Origin: Acanthochlamys bracteata
Lineage: Eukaryota; Streptophyta; Magnoliopsida; Pandanales; Velloziaceae
Length of the DNA stretch: 64,000 nt
NCBI GenBank assembly: GCA_019914995.1
Contig: CM034134.1
Location: forward strand, 6,084,463-6,148,462
Reading direction: 5' to 3'
Shown here in pieces: positions 1 through 9,834 of this stretch (position 1 is its first letter; each line of letters begins with the position of its first letter). The position numbers and the translations under genes were made by a program. A model generated the notes under the pieces. It had not been told where the DNA came from. It worked only from the letters and a program-made list of their open reading frames with translations, and ran no database searches.

Positions 1-1375
1 GCGTTCGCAAATAGCTGATAAGTCATTTGCTGAGGAACTTATGGGTACATTCACCATCATGAAGTTTGATGGCTCTCGTACCATGCATAAGCATACATAT
101 TATTGAAATGTCAAACATTGCAATAAGATTAAAATATTTGCGAATGAATGTGGATGAGAATTTTCTAACATAGTTTATGATTAACTTCTTGCCTCTTGAA
201 TATGATTCCATCCAAATGAACTACATACCATGAAGGACAAATAGAATGTGAATGAATTACACAGCATGCTTGTACAAGAGGAGACAAGACTTGAGAACTT
301 GGAAACTCATTCCGTTCATTTCATTAAACATTAAAAAGTTGGAAAGAAAACCATAATAAAGAATGCAAAGGAAACGTAAAGACCACTTAAGAGAAATGGG
401 TCTTTTTGCTCCATTCCATAAGGAGGAATGTAAAGATGACAACTGTCAATTCTGTAAGAAACCTGAACATTATTAGAAAGATTGTCTAAAACGTAAGGCT
501 TGGTTCGACTAGAAAGATAAGCATTATAGTTTTGTACGTTTCGAATCAAATTTAGCTGAAGTTCCTTATAATACTGTGTGGATTAATTCCGGTTGTACCA
601 CCAATGTTTCAAATACGATGCATGGATTCATTACGGCCTGAATCATAAAGCCAAATGAGAAATTTTTTTTAATGGAAAATTTAGTCAAAGTTTCTGTTGA
701 AGCCATAAAAACTTATCGCGTAAATTTAGACACTTGACGTCAGTTGGATTTTGTTTAAACGCTTTATGTATCTTATATTTTCCGCAACCTAATATCATTG
801 CCAAAATTTGACATGTATGGATACTCTTTTAAGCTTGGGAATTGATGTGTTAGTTTGTTTAAACAAAACCATATTATTAGTTCTGTTGTTTTATGTGATG
901 GGTTATATACGTTGAAACTTGATAGCTCTTTTCCTGAAACACTTTTTACCTTGCATCATGATGTTGGCACTAAGTGTGATTTAGTGAATGAATATTCAGC
1001 TAACTTGTAACATAAACGTTTAGATCACATATTCAAATCAAAATTAGAAAAATTAGTAAAGAATGAAATCCTTTCAAATTTAGATTTTACTGATCTTGGT
1101 ATGTGTGTGGATTGTATGTAAGAAAAATAAACCAATCATATAAAAAAGGAGCCAGAAGAAACATACAGCTTCTTGAAACTATACACGCTGATATTTGTGG
1201 ACTATTTATTATTTCACCTTTTAGTGGAGAAAAATATTTTATCATCTTTATTGATGATTTTTCATGTTATGATTATGTCTATGTGTTATATGAAAAGTCT
1301 CAACCAATAAATACCTTAGAGGTATTTATTACTGAAGTTGAAATACAGTTAGACAATCATCAAATCTGATAGAGT
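1..1375 (+). pseudogene. Degenerate Copia (Ty1) retrotransposon gag-pol fragment
   Basis: Conceptual translation with several frame changes gives, in order, the end of a Copia Gag with a zinc-knuckle-like CQFCKK motif near 450, a protease-like patch near 575-640 (VWINSGCTTNVS, the place of the DSGAT motif), the GAG-pre-integrase region near 960-1130 (HKRLDH, then C..C), and the start of the integrase core (LETIHADICG, FIIFIDDFSCYDYVYV) at about 1165-1365. Frames are broken by stops and small indels, so no protein can be made. The window begins inside the element. Reverse transcriptase and RNase H are missing after the integrase, so this copy is internally deleted as well as mutated. The family assignment rests on domain order and is firm; the lineage is not resolved. 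Confidence 0.85.
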
Positions 1376-1390
1376 TGATGAATATGCTAA

Positions 1391-1897
1391 AGTTGGATGT
1401 TTGTAAAATTTAATTGATTTAATAAATTAAATTTACTAAATCTTATTGGTGAATTTAATAGTCATATATATTATTTATTATTGAAGATAGTGAGTAATGG
1501 ATGTTTGTGAAGTTAAAGAGTCACATATTCTCCCACACATAAACGAGCGTAATGAATATATTTCGAAATTTAAGGAGTCACATGTTATATCCACTATGGT
1601 GGTTAATGGGTAATGAATGTGATCATTATAAAAAGTGAATTTTGGTTATCTCTCTTCTCCAACTAGATCTAAAAAAATCTTCTATCATCTAAAGTTTTCT
1701 TCTTTAGAATTAAGAGAAGTTTAAGAGAGAAAAATCGAGCTTTCTATAAGGCAGATAATTGTTTTGAAAAAACGCTATAGATCAAGATATATTTTCTCTC
1801 TTGTTTTAATTTATTAGAAAAATTATTAAATTTCTAAATCTTAAAATTATGATCTATATATCTTAGAAATTACATATAATTAAGAAAATTTCTAACA
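1391..1897 (+). repeat. Possible LTR after the Copia fragment
   Basis: This AT-rich, non-coding block directly follows the Copia integrase remnant. It starts close to a TGTTGGA-like end (GTTGGATGTTTG) and finishes with TCTAACA, which would fit short terminal inverted LTR ends. It holds a TATA-like ATTATAAAAAG near 1633 followed by a CT-rich leader-like stretch. No partner LTR is in the window, so an LTR identity is inferred from position and composition only. Ordinary intergenic DNA is the alternative. Confidence 0.4.
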
Positions 1898-1914
1898 TAC
1901 ATATCCCGTTTTCA

Positions 1915-2130
1915 TGGGAGGCATGGACTTGATCTTAAGCATTCAATGGCTCAAGAGCCTAGGGGAGGTAATTTCGAATTGGCGCAAATTGTAGATGCAT
2001 TTCTCTGTACTAGGACAAGAGGCATTGCTTAAAGGCATTAAGGAAGTGACCCTTTCCAAATCACAAGTCTCTGCCCTAAATCCATACCCTCCTCGTTGCG
2101 ATTGTTGGCATTGGAAGCAACCCGAGGAGG
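1915..2130 (+). pseudogene. Ty3/Gypsy pol fragment (protease-RT linker)
   Basis: One frame reads GGMDLILSIQWLKSLGEV followed by an NW and an M.F pattern. This is the plant Gypsy stretch between the aspartic protease and the reverse transcriptase, usually of the form D.ILGxxWL..LG.v..nw....m.F. A stop follows at the position of the linker's threonine/methionine segment, and the homology fades before 2130. Only about 200 bases remain and no RT motifs follow, so this is a small dead fragment. Its ends are approximate. Confidence 0.65.
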
Positions 2131-2164
2131 CTGCCCGATGTATATAATAATTTTGAGGTAACAT

Positions 2165-4141
2165 GCATTATTAAGTTCTATTCTATTATATAGGAAATAG
2201 TGAAAGCATAATAATACTTTAGAAACACGTTTAATAATCGAATTAGCAAAAACAAAATTAACCTAAAATCATCTCCAAAAGACAAATTCAACTGTGCTTC
2301 TCTAATAGTTCGTTGATCGATCTTATTAGCTCTGCAGCTGTTGCTTTCTAACGATTAAATTAACAGCGTCGTAGAAAATGTCTTTTTTAAATTTTCTAAC
2401 AATTGATTTTCAGTTTTTTCTAAATAATTTTGTCGATGACGTTTAAGTTTGGAAACAAAAAAGAGTAAAATAAGGAGAGGAAATGAAGTGTCCGTACATT
2501 TTTTTTGTTTTATGCTTCGCCAGGTAAGTGTTTCAAATTCTCGTAATTCTATTTTTTTTGCCAAATTTTAAATTTTAAAATAGTTCACATGTTTTAATTA
2601 CATAAGAAACTCAAAACTCCACTTTAATATGCGGAATTCTAATTCTAACTTTTTTATTTATACACTTTCTAATACAACTATATTTTTTAATTTTCAACAC
2701 ACTTTTAAAATCTATTGAAATACAAATACTAAATTTCACTTCTATTTCATTTTTTAAAAAATTCTACTTTCTATTTTTCACTTTCACAAAATTTAGTTAC
2801 TGACATTTGAAATACGCACTAAATTTAAACAACAAAGTCCAGCTCTATACTTGTCTTCACCACGTAATTTTCTATTCTTTTTTTAAAAGCTACTTTAAAA
2901 AATATAACAACGTCAAACCCGTAGTTTAATCGCTAAACGTGTCCAGCTGGCCCTTTCAAATATTAAAAGTTGATAATTCACTTGAAATCGAAATTTAGGT
3001 TCATATATTAGCTTACGTCCCTATCAGCGATGAAGCAAAATTGTTTAAGCAAGTTGAAGTTCCATGTTATTCGCTACGATATATGTAACACAGAAATTTT
3101 ACTGAAGTATGGTAATTAAGCAAAACGAATGCAAAAAGCGAACAGATATTATGCTAAAGCAATATTATAAGCTTCATTAACCAAAATAACTTTCTACATA
3201 ATAGCTCACTTCTGCAGAGAGCGTGTTTACCTAAGAAATAAAATGAATAAATTTAAATTTTAAAAAAGTTAATTCAAAAAAATAATTAAATATTAAAAAT
3301 ATTAATAAAAAATATTTTATATTAATAGTAAGTTTTAAAATTATATTATAAAAAATTTAAATAATTTTTTTAATTTTTTTATATTAAAATAAATTTAAAA
3401 AATAAAATATAAAATTTTAGTAACACGGTCCAAAAGTTGTAACTTCCCTTCCAGGATAATCCAATCATCTGTACCACATGTCGACTTTCAGTTCTTGAAA
3501 ACCTTTCACTTAGCATGTGAGAGCTTTTTTTGCCCAATTTTATATTTTATATTTTATATTTTTTAATAAAATTTTAAAATATTTTATAAATTTTTTTAAT
3601 TTTAAAAATATACAATAATTCTACGTCATAATATTTTTTTATTTTATTATTTTTATTATTATTTTAAATAAAAAAATAAAATTCATTTTTAAAAAATTTT
3701 TAAAATACTCTAAAAAAAATCTTTTTCAATAATCACTCACATACAAACCCTTAAATAATAAAAAAATGCAAAAGCAACTTAAGCGCAATCATATCCGTCC
3801 AGTTTTTTAACCGTTAATCCAACGGACCACCATCTTCTATTAATTAGGGAAAAACCTGGTCTTCCTCCACACCCTACTTCACCATTGTTTTGTTTTATAG
3901 ATTCAACCTCGTTGTTTATGTCTCAGAGAACAATCGTTCCCCATTCTTCTTCTACCGCCTTTGGCATTCATTCTCATCTCTTGGTTTCTTCTGAGATGAA
4001 CTCCAATTCCAACTGGTTGTAGGTATAATCGCCGTTTTACCAACTGCAGTTACTCTTCAATAGTTCGATTGTTCAACAGAACGCAATTTTTCTGTGTTTA
4101 TCTGGTTGGGTTCAATTTTTCAAAAGTTTTGATTCGTTATA
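2165..4141. other. Intergenic, AT-rich, with repeat remnants; carrier-gene 5' region at the right end
   Basis: No coding frame is supported here. About 2570-2830 resembles a block at 53.9-54.1 kb (shared pattern of repeated short TTCACTTT and ATTGAAATACAAAT motifs, ending in a GACATTT..AATACGC-like tail), so it is a dispersed repeat. Stretches at about 3240-3420 and 3540-3740 are almost pure A/T with foldback potential. The last 250 bases before 4142 are less AT-rich, with TC-rich tracts, and look like the promoter and 5' leader of the carrier gene. Confidence 0.55.
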
Positions 4142-5170
4142 ATGGGAATGAAAGGATTTGTTGAAGGAGGGATCGCGTCAATCGTTGCCGGATGTTCGAC
4201 ACACCCATTAGATCTAATCAAAGTTCGTATGCAGCTGCAAAGGGAAGTTTCACCGGCGACGCAGAACTACGACCGGCATTAGCTTTTCCGCACACTAGCT
4301 CTGCAGCAGCAAGTGCGACTATCGAAATTCCTTCTACTGCTACGGTCATTATTCGTCGACCGGGATCTATTGCAGTCGGTACGCAGATTTTAAGGTCTGA
4401 AGGCATTGCCGCATTATTCTCCGGCATTTCCGCTACTTTTTTGTTCTCAGGCAAACTCTTTACTCGACAACTCGAATTGGACTATACGATATTCTTAAAA
4501 CAAATGGTCCAATCCGAACAATACGTTGCCTCTGCACAAGAAAATCTGTGCAGGTTTGCTAGCCGGAGGTGTCGGTGCTGCTGTTGGAAATCCTGCTGAT
4601 CTTGCTATGGTTCGAATGCAAGCTGATGGCAGATTACCTGTCAATCAGCGCAGGAATTACAAGAGCGTCCTAGACGCGATCTCTCGAATTTCAAAAGACG
4701 AAGGGATCGCAAGCTTATGGCGTGGATCTTCATTCACAGTCAATCGCGCCAAGATCGTCACTGCTGCCCAGCTGGCTACTTATGATCAAGCAAAAGAAAT
4801 AATGATCAAAGCCGGCGCTGCCGACGGACTTGGTACTCATGTCGGAGCGAGCTTTACAGCAGGATTAGTAGCCGCAGCGGCTTCGAATCCGGTTGATGTG
4901 GTGAAAACGAGGGTGATGAATATGAAGGTTGAACCTGGTGTGGCGCCACCGTATGCCGGCGCGATCTATTGCGCGTTGAAGACTGTGAAGGCAGTAGGGC
5001 CCATGGCTTTATACAAAGGTTTCATTACCACTGTTTCGAGGCAAGGACCCTTTACGGTTGTTCTGTTCGTTACGCTTGAGCAGGTTCGCAAGCTGCTCAA
5101 AAAGATTTCTGATCCAAGTCTTAGATCTTTTGATGATGATGATGATGATAAGTTAGAAAAGTTACACTAA
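4142..5170 (+). pseudogene. Mitochondrial dicarboxylate carrier (DIC/PUMP5-type), frameshifted
   Basis: Members of this family exchange malate, succinate and other dicarboxylates across the inner mitochondrial membrane. Three Solcar repeats are visible by their signatures: HPLDLIKVRMQ near 4206-4240, NPADLAMVRMQADG near 4590-4630, and NPVDVVKTRVMNM near 4888-4925. The family is normally a single exon of about 310-340 residues, and the total length here agrees. The reading frame changes three times: near 4265 (one base missing), near 4441-4446 (an excess of five bases, or one missing), and near 4503 (one base missing). Downstream of 4526 a 214-residue frame is open to the end. Usually conserved positions have also changed (SRQGPF for SRQAPF; NRAKIV where a hydrophobic residue is usual), and the end carries an unusual run of Asp. 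This favours a true pseudogene over three assembly errors, but errors cannot be excluded. Confidence 0.75.
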
Positions 5171-6096
5171 AATCTGTTTAGAAATTCGATTAGAAATTGT
5201 TGTTGGTGTTGGTGATTGGGAAAGAATGGAAAACGGGTCATGTTTGTTATCGCTGTTTGTTGTTGTTGCTAGGGGAGGAAGAGAAGTGGCGTGTTGTTTG
5301 CTAGTTGAAGTTAATTAAGCATTAATAAGTATTGATGTTTATTATTTTATTTTGGCCAAATATTTTTGGAGAACTATTTAGAGAATCTCATTTGGAAAAT
5401 TTTGCAGAGTTATTGATTTTTTAATTATACTTTCCAAAAAACACTGCATGAAACTTGGTGGGAGTTAAAGATTATATCAATCTATATAAACAGTCGAAAA
5501 TAATTAGTGCTTTCAGATAGAATTATTCGAGTATTATTTAACCTAATTTCGTACATAATTTTGTCAAATTTTTGAAATTGAGATTTTTGATTGAGTTGGG
5601 AAAGAAATTGAAGTAAGAAAAGTGGAAGGCAGAGCTCGGGCATTTTTTTTCCAAAATTTGGAAGCAGCTTTAATCATTCTATTTAAAAAGCGTTTTGAAT
5701 TATTTTTTCTACTCTTATAAAAATATTTTATATTTTATATTTTTAATAAATTTTATTATATTTTATAAAATTTATTTTTAAATTTAAAAAATATAATTAT
5801 TTTTTATTTTTTACTTTTATTATTATTTTAATTAAAAAATAAAATGAACTCTATAAAATTATTTTAAGATCACTCCGAACACCAGCTAATTCATTTTGTT
5901 AAGTCAACTTTAATTAATCTTTATATTTCTGAAATATGTAATTTATAATTTGCTGCTGCTGAAGAAAAGAAATATTTGAAGTTTTGAACCCGATAACCTA
6001 TGTGTACGAGGGGTCCGTCAAGCAAATAATACACGTCAAATTTATATTGCTTGGTTTGGGAAAACTTTTGCTTGAAGTGAGTCCAGCAACGAATGG
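5171..6096. other. Intergenic with AT-rich foldback-like segment
   Basis: The first few hundred bases would be the 3' flank of the carrier gene. About 5685-5885 is a nearly pure A/T block bordered by AAAAGCGTTTTGAA on the left and a loosely inverted GATCACTCCGAACACC on the right. It resembles AT-rich blocks at 30.37-30.6, 34.5-34.65 and 54.9-55.13 kb. No coding frame is supported. Confidence 0.45.
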
Positions 6097-6301
6097 ACCG
6101 TTTGGTTGAGTTACAAAGTTTCTAACTTTTTTTTAAAATTATTTTTTTAAAGTTTTTAAAAAAAAGTAGCCGTGATTTTTCTCTAAAACAGGATGTGCGT
6201 ATTTGGATAAAAGTAACTTTTTTTGAAAAAATTTGAATAGAACGTTTGGTAGAAAAAACTAGAAAGCTGAAAAAAATATAAAAAAACAAAAATGTTATTT
6301 T

Positions 6302-6332
<31 letters not shown>
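6097..6332. repeat. Dispersed element end plus (AT)n microsatellite
   Basis: The block starts GGACCGTTTGGTTGAG and runs through GTAGCC, GTATTTGGATAAAAGTAACT and GAACGTTTGG before an (AT)n tract at about 6307-6332. The same order of motifs occurs at 40046-40260 and, more weakly, at 55.99-56.1 kb. GTTTGG-starting ends with a short inverted counterpart are typical of plant Harbinger and hAT-type elements and their MITEs. It may be the left end of the element holding the Myb/SANT-like remnant that follows; a candidate right end lies at about 14270-14281. Confidence 0.5.
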
Positions 6333-6534
6333 CAATTAACAAATATTAAACATTAGAATATTAATATTTAGACCAACAATACAACAAACATCATAATATT
6401 TAAAAAAATAAGCACAAACATCACAATATTTTACTAATAAACACTACGGTATCATTGTATCTCTAAAAAATAGCAAACATTAAATATTAAAATACAACAT
6501 TACAATATTAATTGTTTTTGCTTTGACTCGAGTG

Positions 6535-7439
6535 AAAGTTTTCATAATGCCACTCCAATAATGTATAAAGATTATTTTATATCTCAAGTATTTTTCTGCA
6601 CATTATACTTAATGCTAAATTCCATAAGCAAAAAATTTGTTGGTAAACCCGGCAAAGCTTTCACAATTTCAACTTATTGTTTAGCACTTATTGCTTTTAC
6701 TATCTCAAGTAGGCTACTTTTTCGCAATCTGTAGAAGTTCATAAATATCATCCTTCACCGAAGCCATAGCTAACGATTTTTTCTTCTTATTGATGTTTCC
6801 TGCTTTAATAGATCTTTTGGACCTAAAGCTATCAATACAAAATAAATTGCTATCAATCACAATACAAGGAGGTACCTACGGAGAAGCATTCCCTTCATCC
6901 TTGACTATCCCCATAGTCTTCCAGATTCATGGCAGCTTAGGTTTTTTGACTTTTCCGTTGGACTTGTGATGCTGCTCGAACTCGCATACCATTTGCAGTA
7001 ATGCTCTCAAAAAAGAATTCAAAATGATCACGGATTATTGATAAATCTTTACAATTGAACCTTCTGAACTTAGGGTCTGCCATATGCATATACAATTAGA
7101 TTAGGGCATGTCATAATAAATAGGAATATGATGCTATGCAAGAGAAGTTATCTTAATTTTAGAATCTTACCAATCATCATCAGCAATAATAGTTTTGCTA
7201 ATGTGATCCCATCCCAGGCTTGACTCTCCATACATCAACGACTGGTAATCCACCACTCAGTTTCATAAAATCCCATCTGTTTTTCAATTGTTTACCCTCA
7301 AGAACTTCTCCAGTGACATCATATAGGACTCGTTCAATATTTTTCCACCTTTGCACACTGAAATGTGTTGTTAGCCTATTATCTTTCTGATCTCTTGTTC
7401 ACAACACTCAATAAATTTCAAAAGAATAGATTTTGTCCA
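6535..7439 (-). pseudogene. Myb/SANT-like DNA-binding protein remnant (Harbinger ORF2 / L10-interacting MYB type)
   Basis: Read on the minus strand from 7439, the translation gives WTKSILLKFIECCEQEIRK, WKNIERVLYDVTG, then the diagnostic QLKNRWDFMKLSGG and, after a frame change, SLGWDHISKTIIADDDW, ending at a GTAAG donor (exon end 7171). After an intron of about 94 bases, an acceptor at 7077-7079 leads into DPKFRRFNCKDLSIIRDHF. More weakly matching text continues to about 6535 (KKKSLAMASVKDDIYELL, then a VEIVKALPGL-like patch). This order is that of the plant Myb_DNA-bind_3 family, which includes ORF2 of PIF/Harbinger transposons and domesticated relatives. Frame changes and stops mean it cannot be expressed. 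No Harbinger transposase (ORF1) was seen nearby. Confidence 0.7.
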
Positions 7440-7878
7440 TTTGAAACTTTTAAAGGATTTATCTTGAAGCTTTCTCTTTCCTGAATCCTCCATCTAAACA
7501 TTATAAAACTAATCAAATTCTCAATAGTAAGTTTTTAAAATTGCTATTACAAGATAGTAACTGCATAGCAAGTAAGGTAGACTCTATTTCAGATATTTTA
7601 AAATTTCATTGGTTCGTTAGCAAATCAATAGGTATAAGACATAAACAAGTCCATCAAATACACATGCCTGATATATACGTGACCCTAGGACATCAAAATA
7701 ATTGTGTCGGACACCTGAGAAGGAGACGAGAGAGACACGGACTAAAGATCGGCATCCGAAAAGAAGAAAAACCTCGCCGAATCACTAATCGTAACATGAT
7801 CGATTTGGGGAAGCCGTAGAGAAGAAAACCTAGAAAAAACGGAGTGAGTGAAGAATAAGTCTCAGCGAATAGGGATAG

Positions 7879-7899
<21 letters not shown>
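7440..7899. other. Non-coding flank between the Myb/SANT remnant and the Mutator-like element
   Basis: No protein similarity was recognised on either strand. A 92-codon open frame on the plus strand (7541-7819) has no recognisable features. The right end becomes an (AT)n tract, which is where the Mutator-like element inserted. Confidence 0.4.

Positions 7900-7908
<9 letters not shown>
7900..7908. repeat. Candidate 9-bp target-site duplication, left copy
   Basis: TATATATAT directly precedes the first base of the left TIR and matches 14042-14050 directly after the right TIR. Nine bases is the expected length for Mutator-like insertions. Because both copies lie in (AT)n tracts the match could be trivial. 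Confidence 0.5.
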
Positions 7909-7909
<1 letters not shown>

Positions 7910-8929
7910 GATGGGGATGTACACACACCTGCCACTGTGCGTGCACACCCACACACCCAATCTCAACCGTCCGATCGTTCGATCAGACGGCTGACGAGAG
8001 AAAGTAACGCGTGAAGAAAGCTCGTTCACGCGTTACCTTTCTTCTCATTTTCTCTCCCGCGTGCATTCTTTTCTTCGTCGCCTCGCTCGAGCGCCCGAGC
8101 TCGACTCTTTCTCGAGCTCTCCCGCCGTTCTTCTTCATTTTTCTCCGTCTTTTCCTTTCATCTCTTCCGCAGTTTTCTCTCCGGCGTTTCTTCATTTCTT
8201 CGGGCGGAACGAGCTCCCTCGCCGATCGCTAGGGTTTCGGCTCACACCACGATTACTGGAATCCGAGCACAGGTATGACGAATTCCCTCACTCCCTCTCT
8301 TTTATTGCTTCTCTTAGTCTCAATTTCAGCCGCTCCGGTCAGATTCACGGTCCGGCTCACCAAAGCTGCTCCGGCTCGTCGGTAAGATAATTTTTATAAT
8401 TTTTTATTCTCTTCTCTCAACTGTCGTTCTCTCCTTCAATTTCTTTCTTTTTTTTGGTTTTTGCTGAATTTTTTTTTTTTTCTCCGAATTGACAGCGTCG
8501 ACTCACCAAGGCTGCTCCGGCTCTCGGCGGTAAGGTAATTTTTTTAATTCTTGATTCTTTTCTCTCAATTGACGTTCTCTCCTTCGAATCCGCACTTCTG
8601 TTTTAGTCTTTTGCTGAGTTTGTTTTTCTTCTCCGAATTGGCAGCGTCGGAGGCTCCCCGAGGCCTGCTATCGAAGACGATGTTGCGGTAAGTTTGAAAA
8701 CGATATAATTTTACTAATTTGCTTCACAGAGCCGATTTTTTTCCGTTTTCATTAGATGATGATGTTTGACTTTTTTTTTTTTTTTTGCTATTGGACAGAG
8801 AGGAATTCCTACATCAAAGGCTTGCTCGAAGTAGCCGGGAGAGCTCCATCGAATTTTTTTTATCCTGTTCTCCTTCTCTGCTGCAGCAGTTGCAACGCTT
8901 GAATGAAGAATTTGTTCTGTTCTCCTTCT
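7909..8929 (+). repeat. Left terminal inverted repeat of the MULE
   Basis: This repeat of about 1021 bases matches 13016-14041 in inverted orientation up to the shared TCTCCTTCT at its inner edge. From outside in it holds a GT/CA-rich end, an internal small inverted repeat (GTAACGCGTGAA...TTCACGCGTTAC, about 8004-8036), a CT-rich stretch, and a series of exon-like mini segments separated by GT...AG: donors at about 8381, 8531 and 8687, acceptors at about 8495, 8645 and 8799. A partial tandem duplication (GGCTGCTCCGGCT plus flanks, about 8355-8395 and 8505-8540) is present. The two frames of 73 and 109 codons here are Ser/Pro/Arg-rich and look like chance frames. Confidence 0.88.
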
Positions 8930-9834
8930 GCTTGTACTGTCGATCTCTTTCTCATGTAAAGTAGTTGTGTTTAGAATGAAGAAAGTTGAAAACATTCATT
9001 ACTGTGTAGATATTGTGTTGTATAGCTGTTGTGAACTATTAGCAGTTGTGTACTTGCTCAGTTAATGAAATTCTTACTGAATGAATAATTATTCGAATCA
9101 AGTATTGACACAAAGTTGTGGGTGTTCTTTATGGATGAATGATTTCTTGTGGATGCGATGATTGTTGTGGATGAAATGTGTGATTTACAACAACAAAGAA
9201 ATGAGAGGTGCTGTGATGCTCCTTTTGAGTTGCGTAGGTGTTGTATGTTAGATGAATGTTGGTGACCTCAACAATGAGTGTTTATTCTGTAGAGCTTCTA
9301 TTAAGTTTGTGAATGCATCAATAAATGAAGTGCTGTCCAAGTGAATGAAGTGTTATTAAGCAGCAGAGAGTGCTGCCAGCTGAAGCAGGTAGCAGTGAGT
9401 GCTACCAACTGAAGCACTGTCTGCTTCTCTAAACGAATGAAGTATTATTAATTAGCAGTGAGTGCTGCCAACTGAAGCACCGTCTGTTCGCTAGTTTTTA
9501 TGTTAGTAAACAGTGAAATCAGACAGCAGTTAATAACAGAAAAATTAAACAGCATATATTCAATAGCAATGAAATCATTCACAATGTTTTCTATTTTTTT
9601 CCCTCCTTAGAATAGAGAGCAGATTTATACAGAGAGCATATATTCAGTTTCTATAAACAGAAACAAAAATAGAAACATTTCATTTTACATAAACAGAATA
9701 CTTCCTTTTACATAAACAGAATAAATATAGAAGTATTTCATTTTACATAAATAGAAACACATCATTTACATAAACAGTAAAACTTCATTTTAAATAAACA
9801 GAAACAAAAGCAAATACATAAACACTTCATCAGT
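8930..9834. repeat. MULE internal non-coding region with short subterminal repeats
   Basis: No coding sequence is seen. GAATGAAT-like words recur, and their inverted form (ATTCATTC) recurs at 12630-12860 on the other side of the transposase, giving loosely symmetrical subterminal repeats. At about 9337-9490 three diverged units share GCAGTGAGTGCTGCCAACTG and GAATGAAGT. At about 9675-9800 a unit containing TTTTACATAAACAGAA is repeated several times. Such subterminal arrays are often binding or regulatory DNA in transposons; that role here is only inferred. Confidence 0.55.

Noticed and set aside
6307-6332. (AT)n tracts here and at 7886-7908, 16210-16238, 34208-34231, 36352-36369
   Set aside because: Simple microsatellites common in AT-rich plant DNA; noted only where they border elements.
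8011-8390. Plus-strand frames of 73 and 109 codons inside the left TIR
   Set aside because: They are Ser/Pro/Arg/Phe-rich, lie wholly in the inverted repeat, and cross the exon-intron-like structure; the mirrored TIR does not keep the same frames. Chance frames.
8714-8995. 93-codon minus-strand frame at the inner edge of the left TIR
   Set aside because: It is not maintained in the right TIR and has no recognisable features.
9337-9800. Short spaced repeats considered as a CRISPR-like array
   Set aside because: Units diverge, spacing is irregular, they lie inside a plant transposon, and CRISPR arrays are not expected in a plant nuclear genome.
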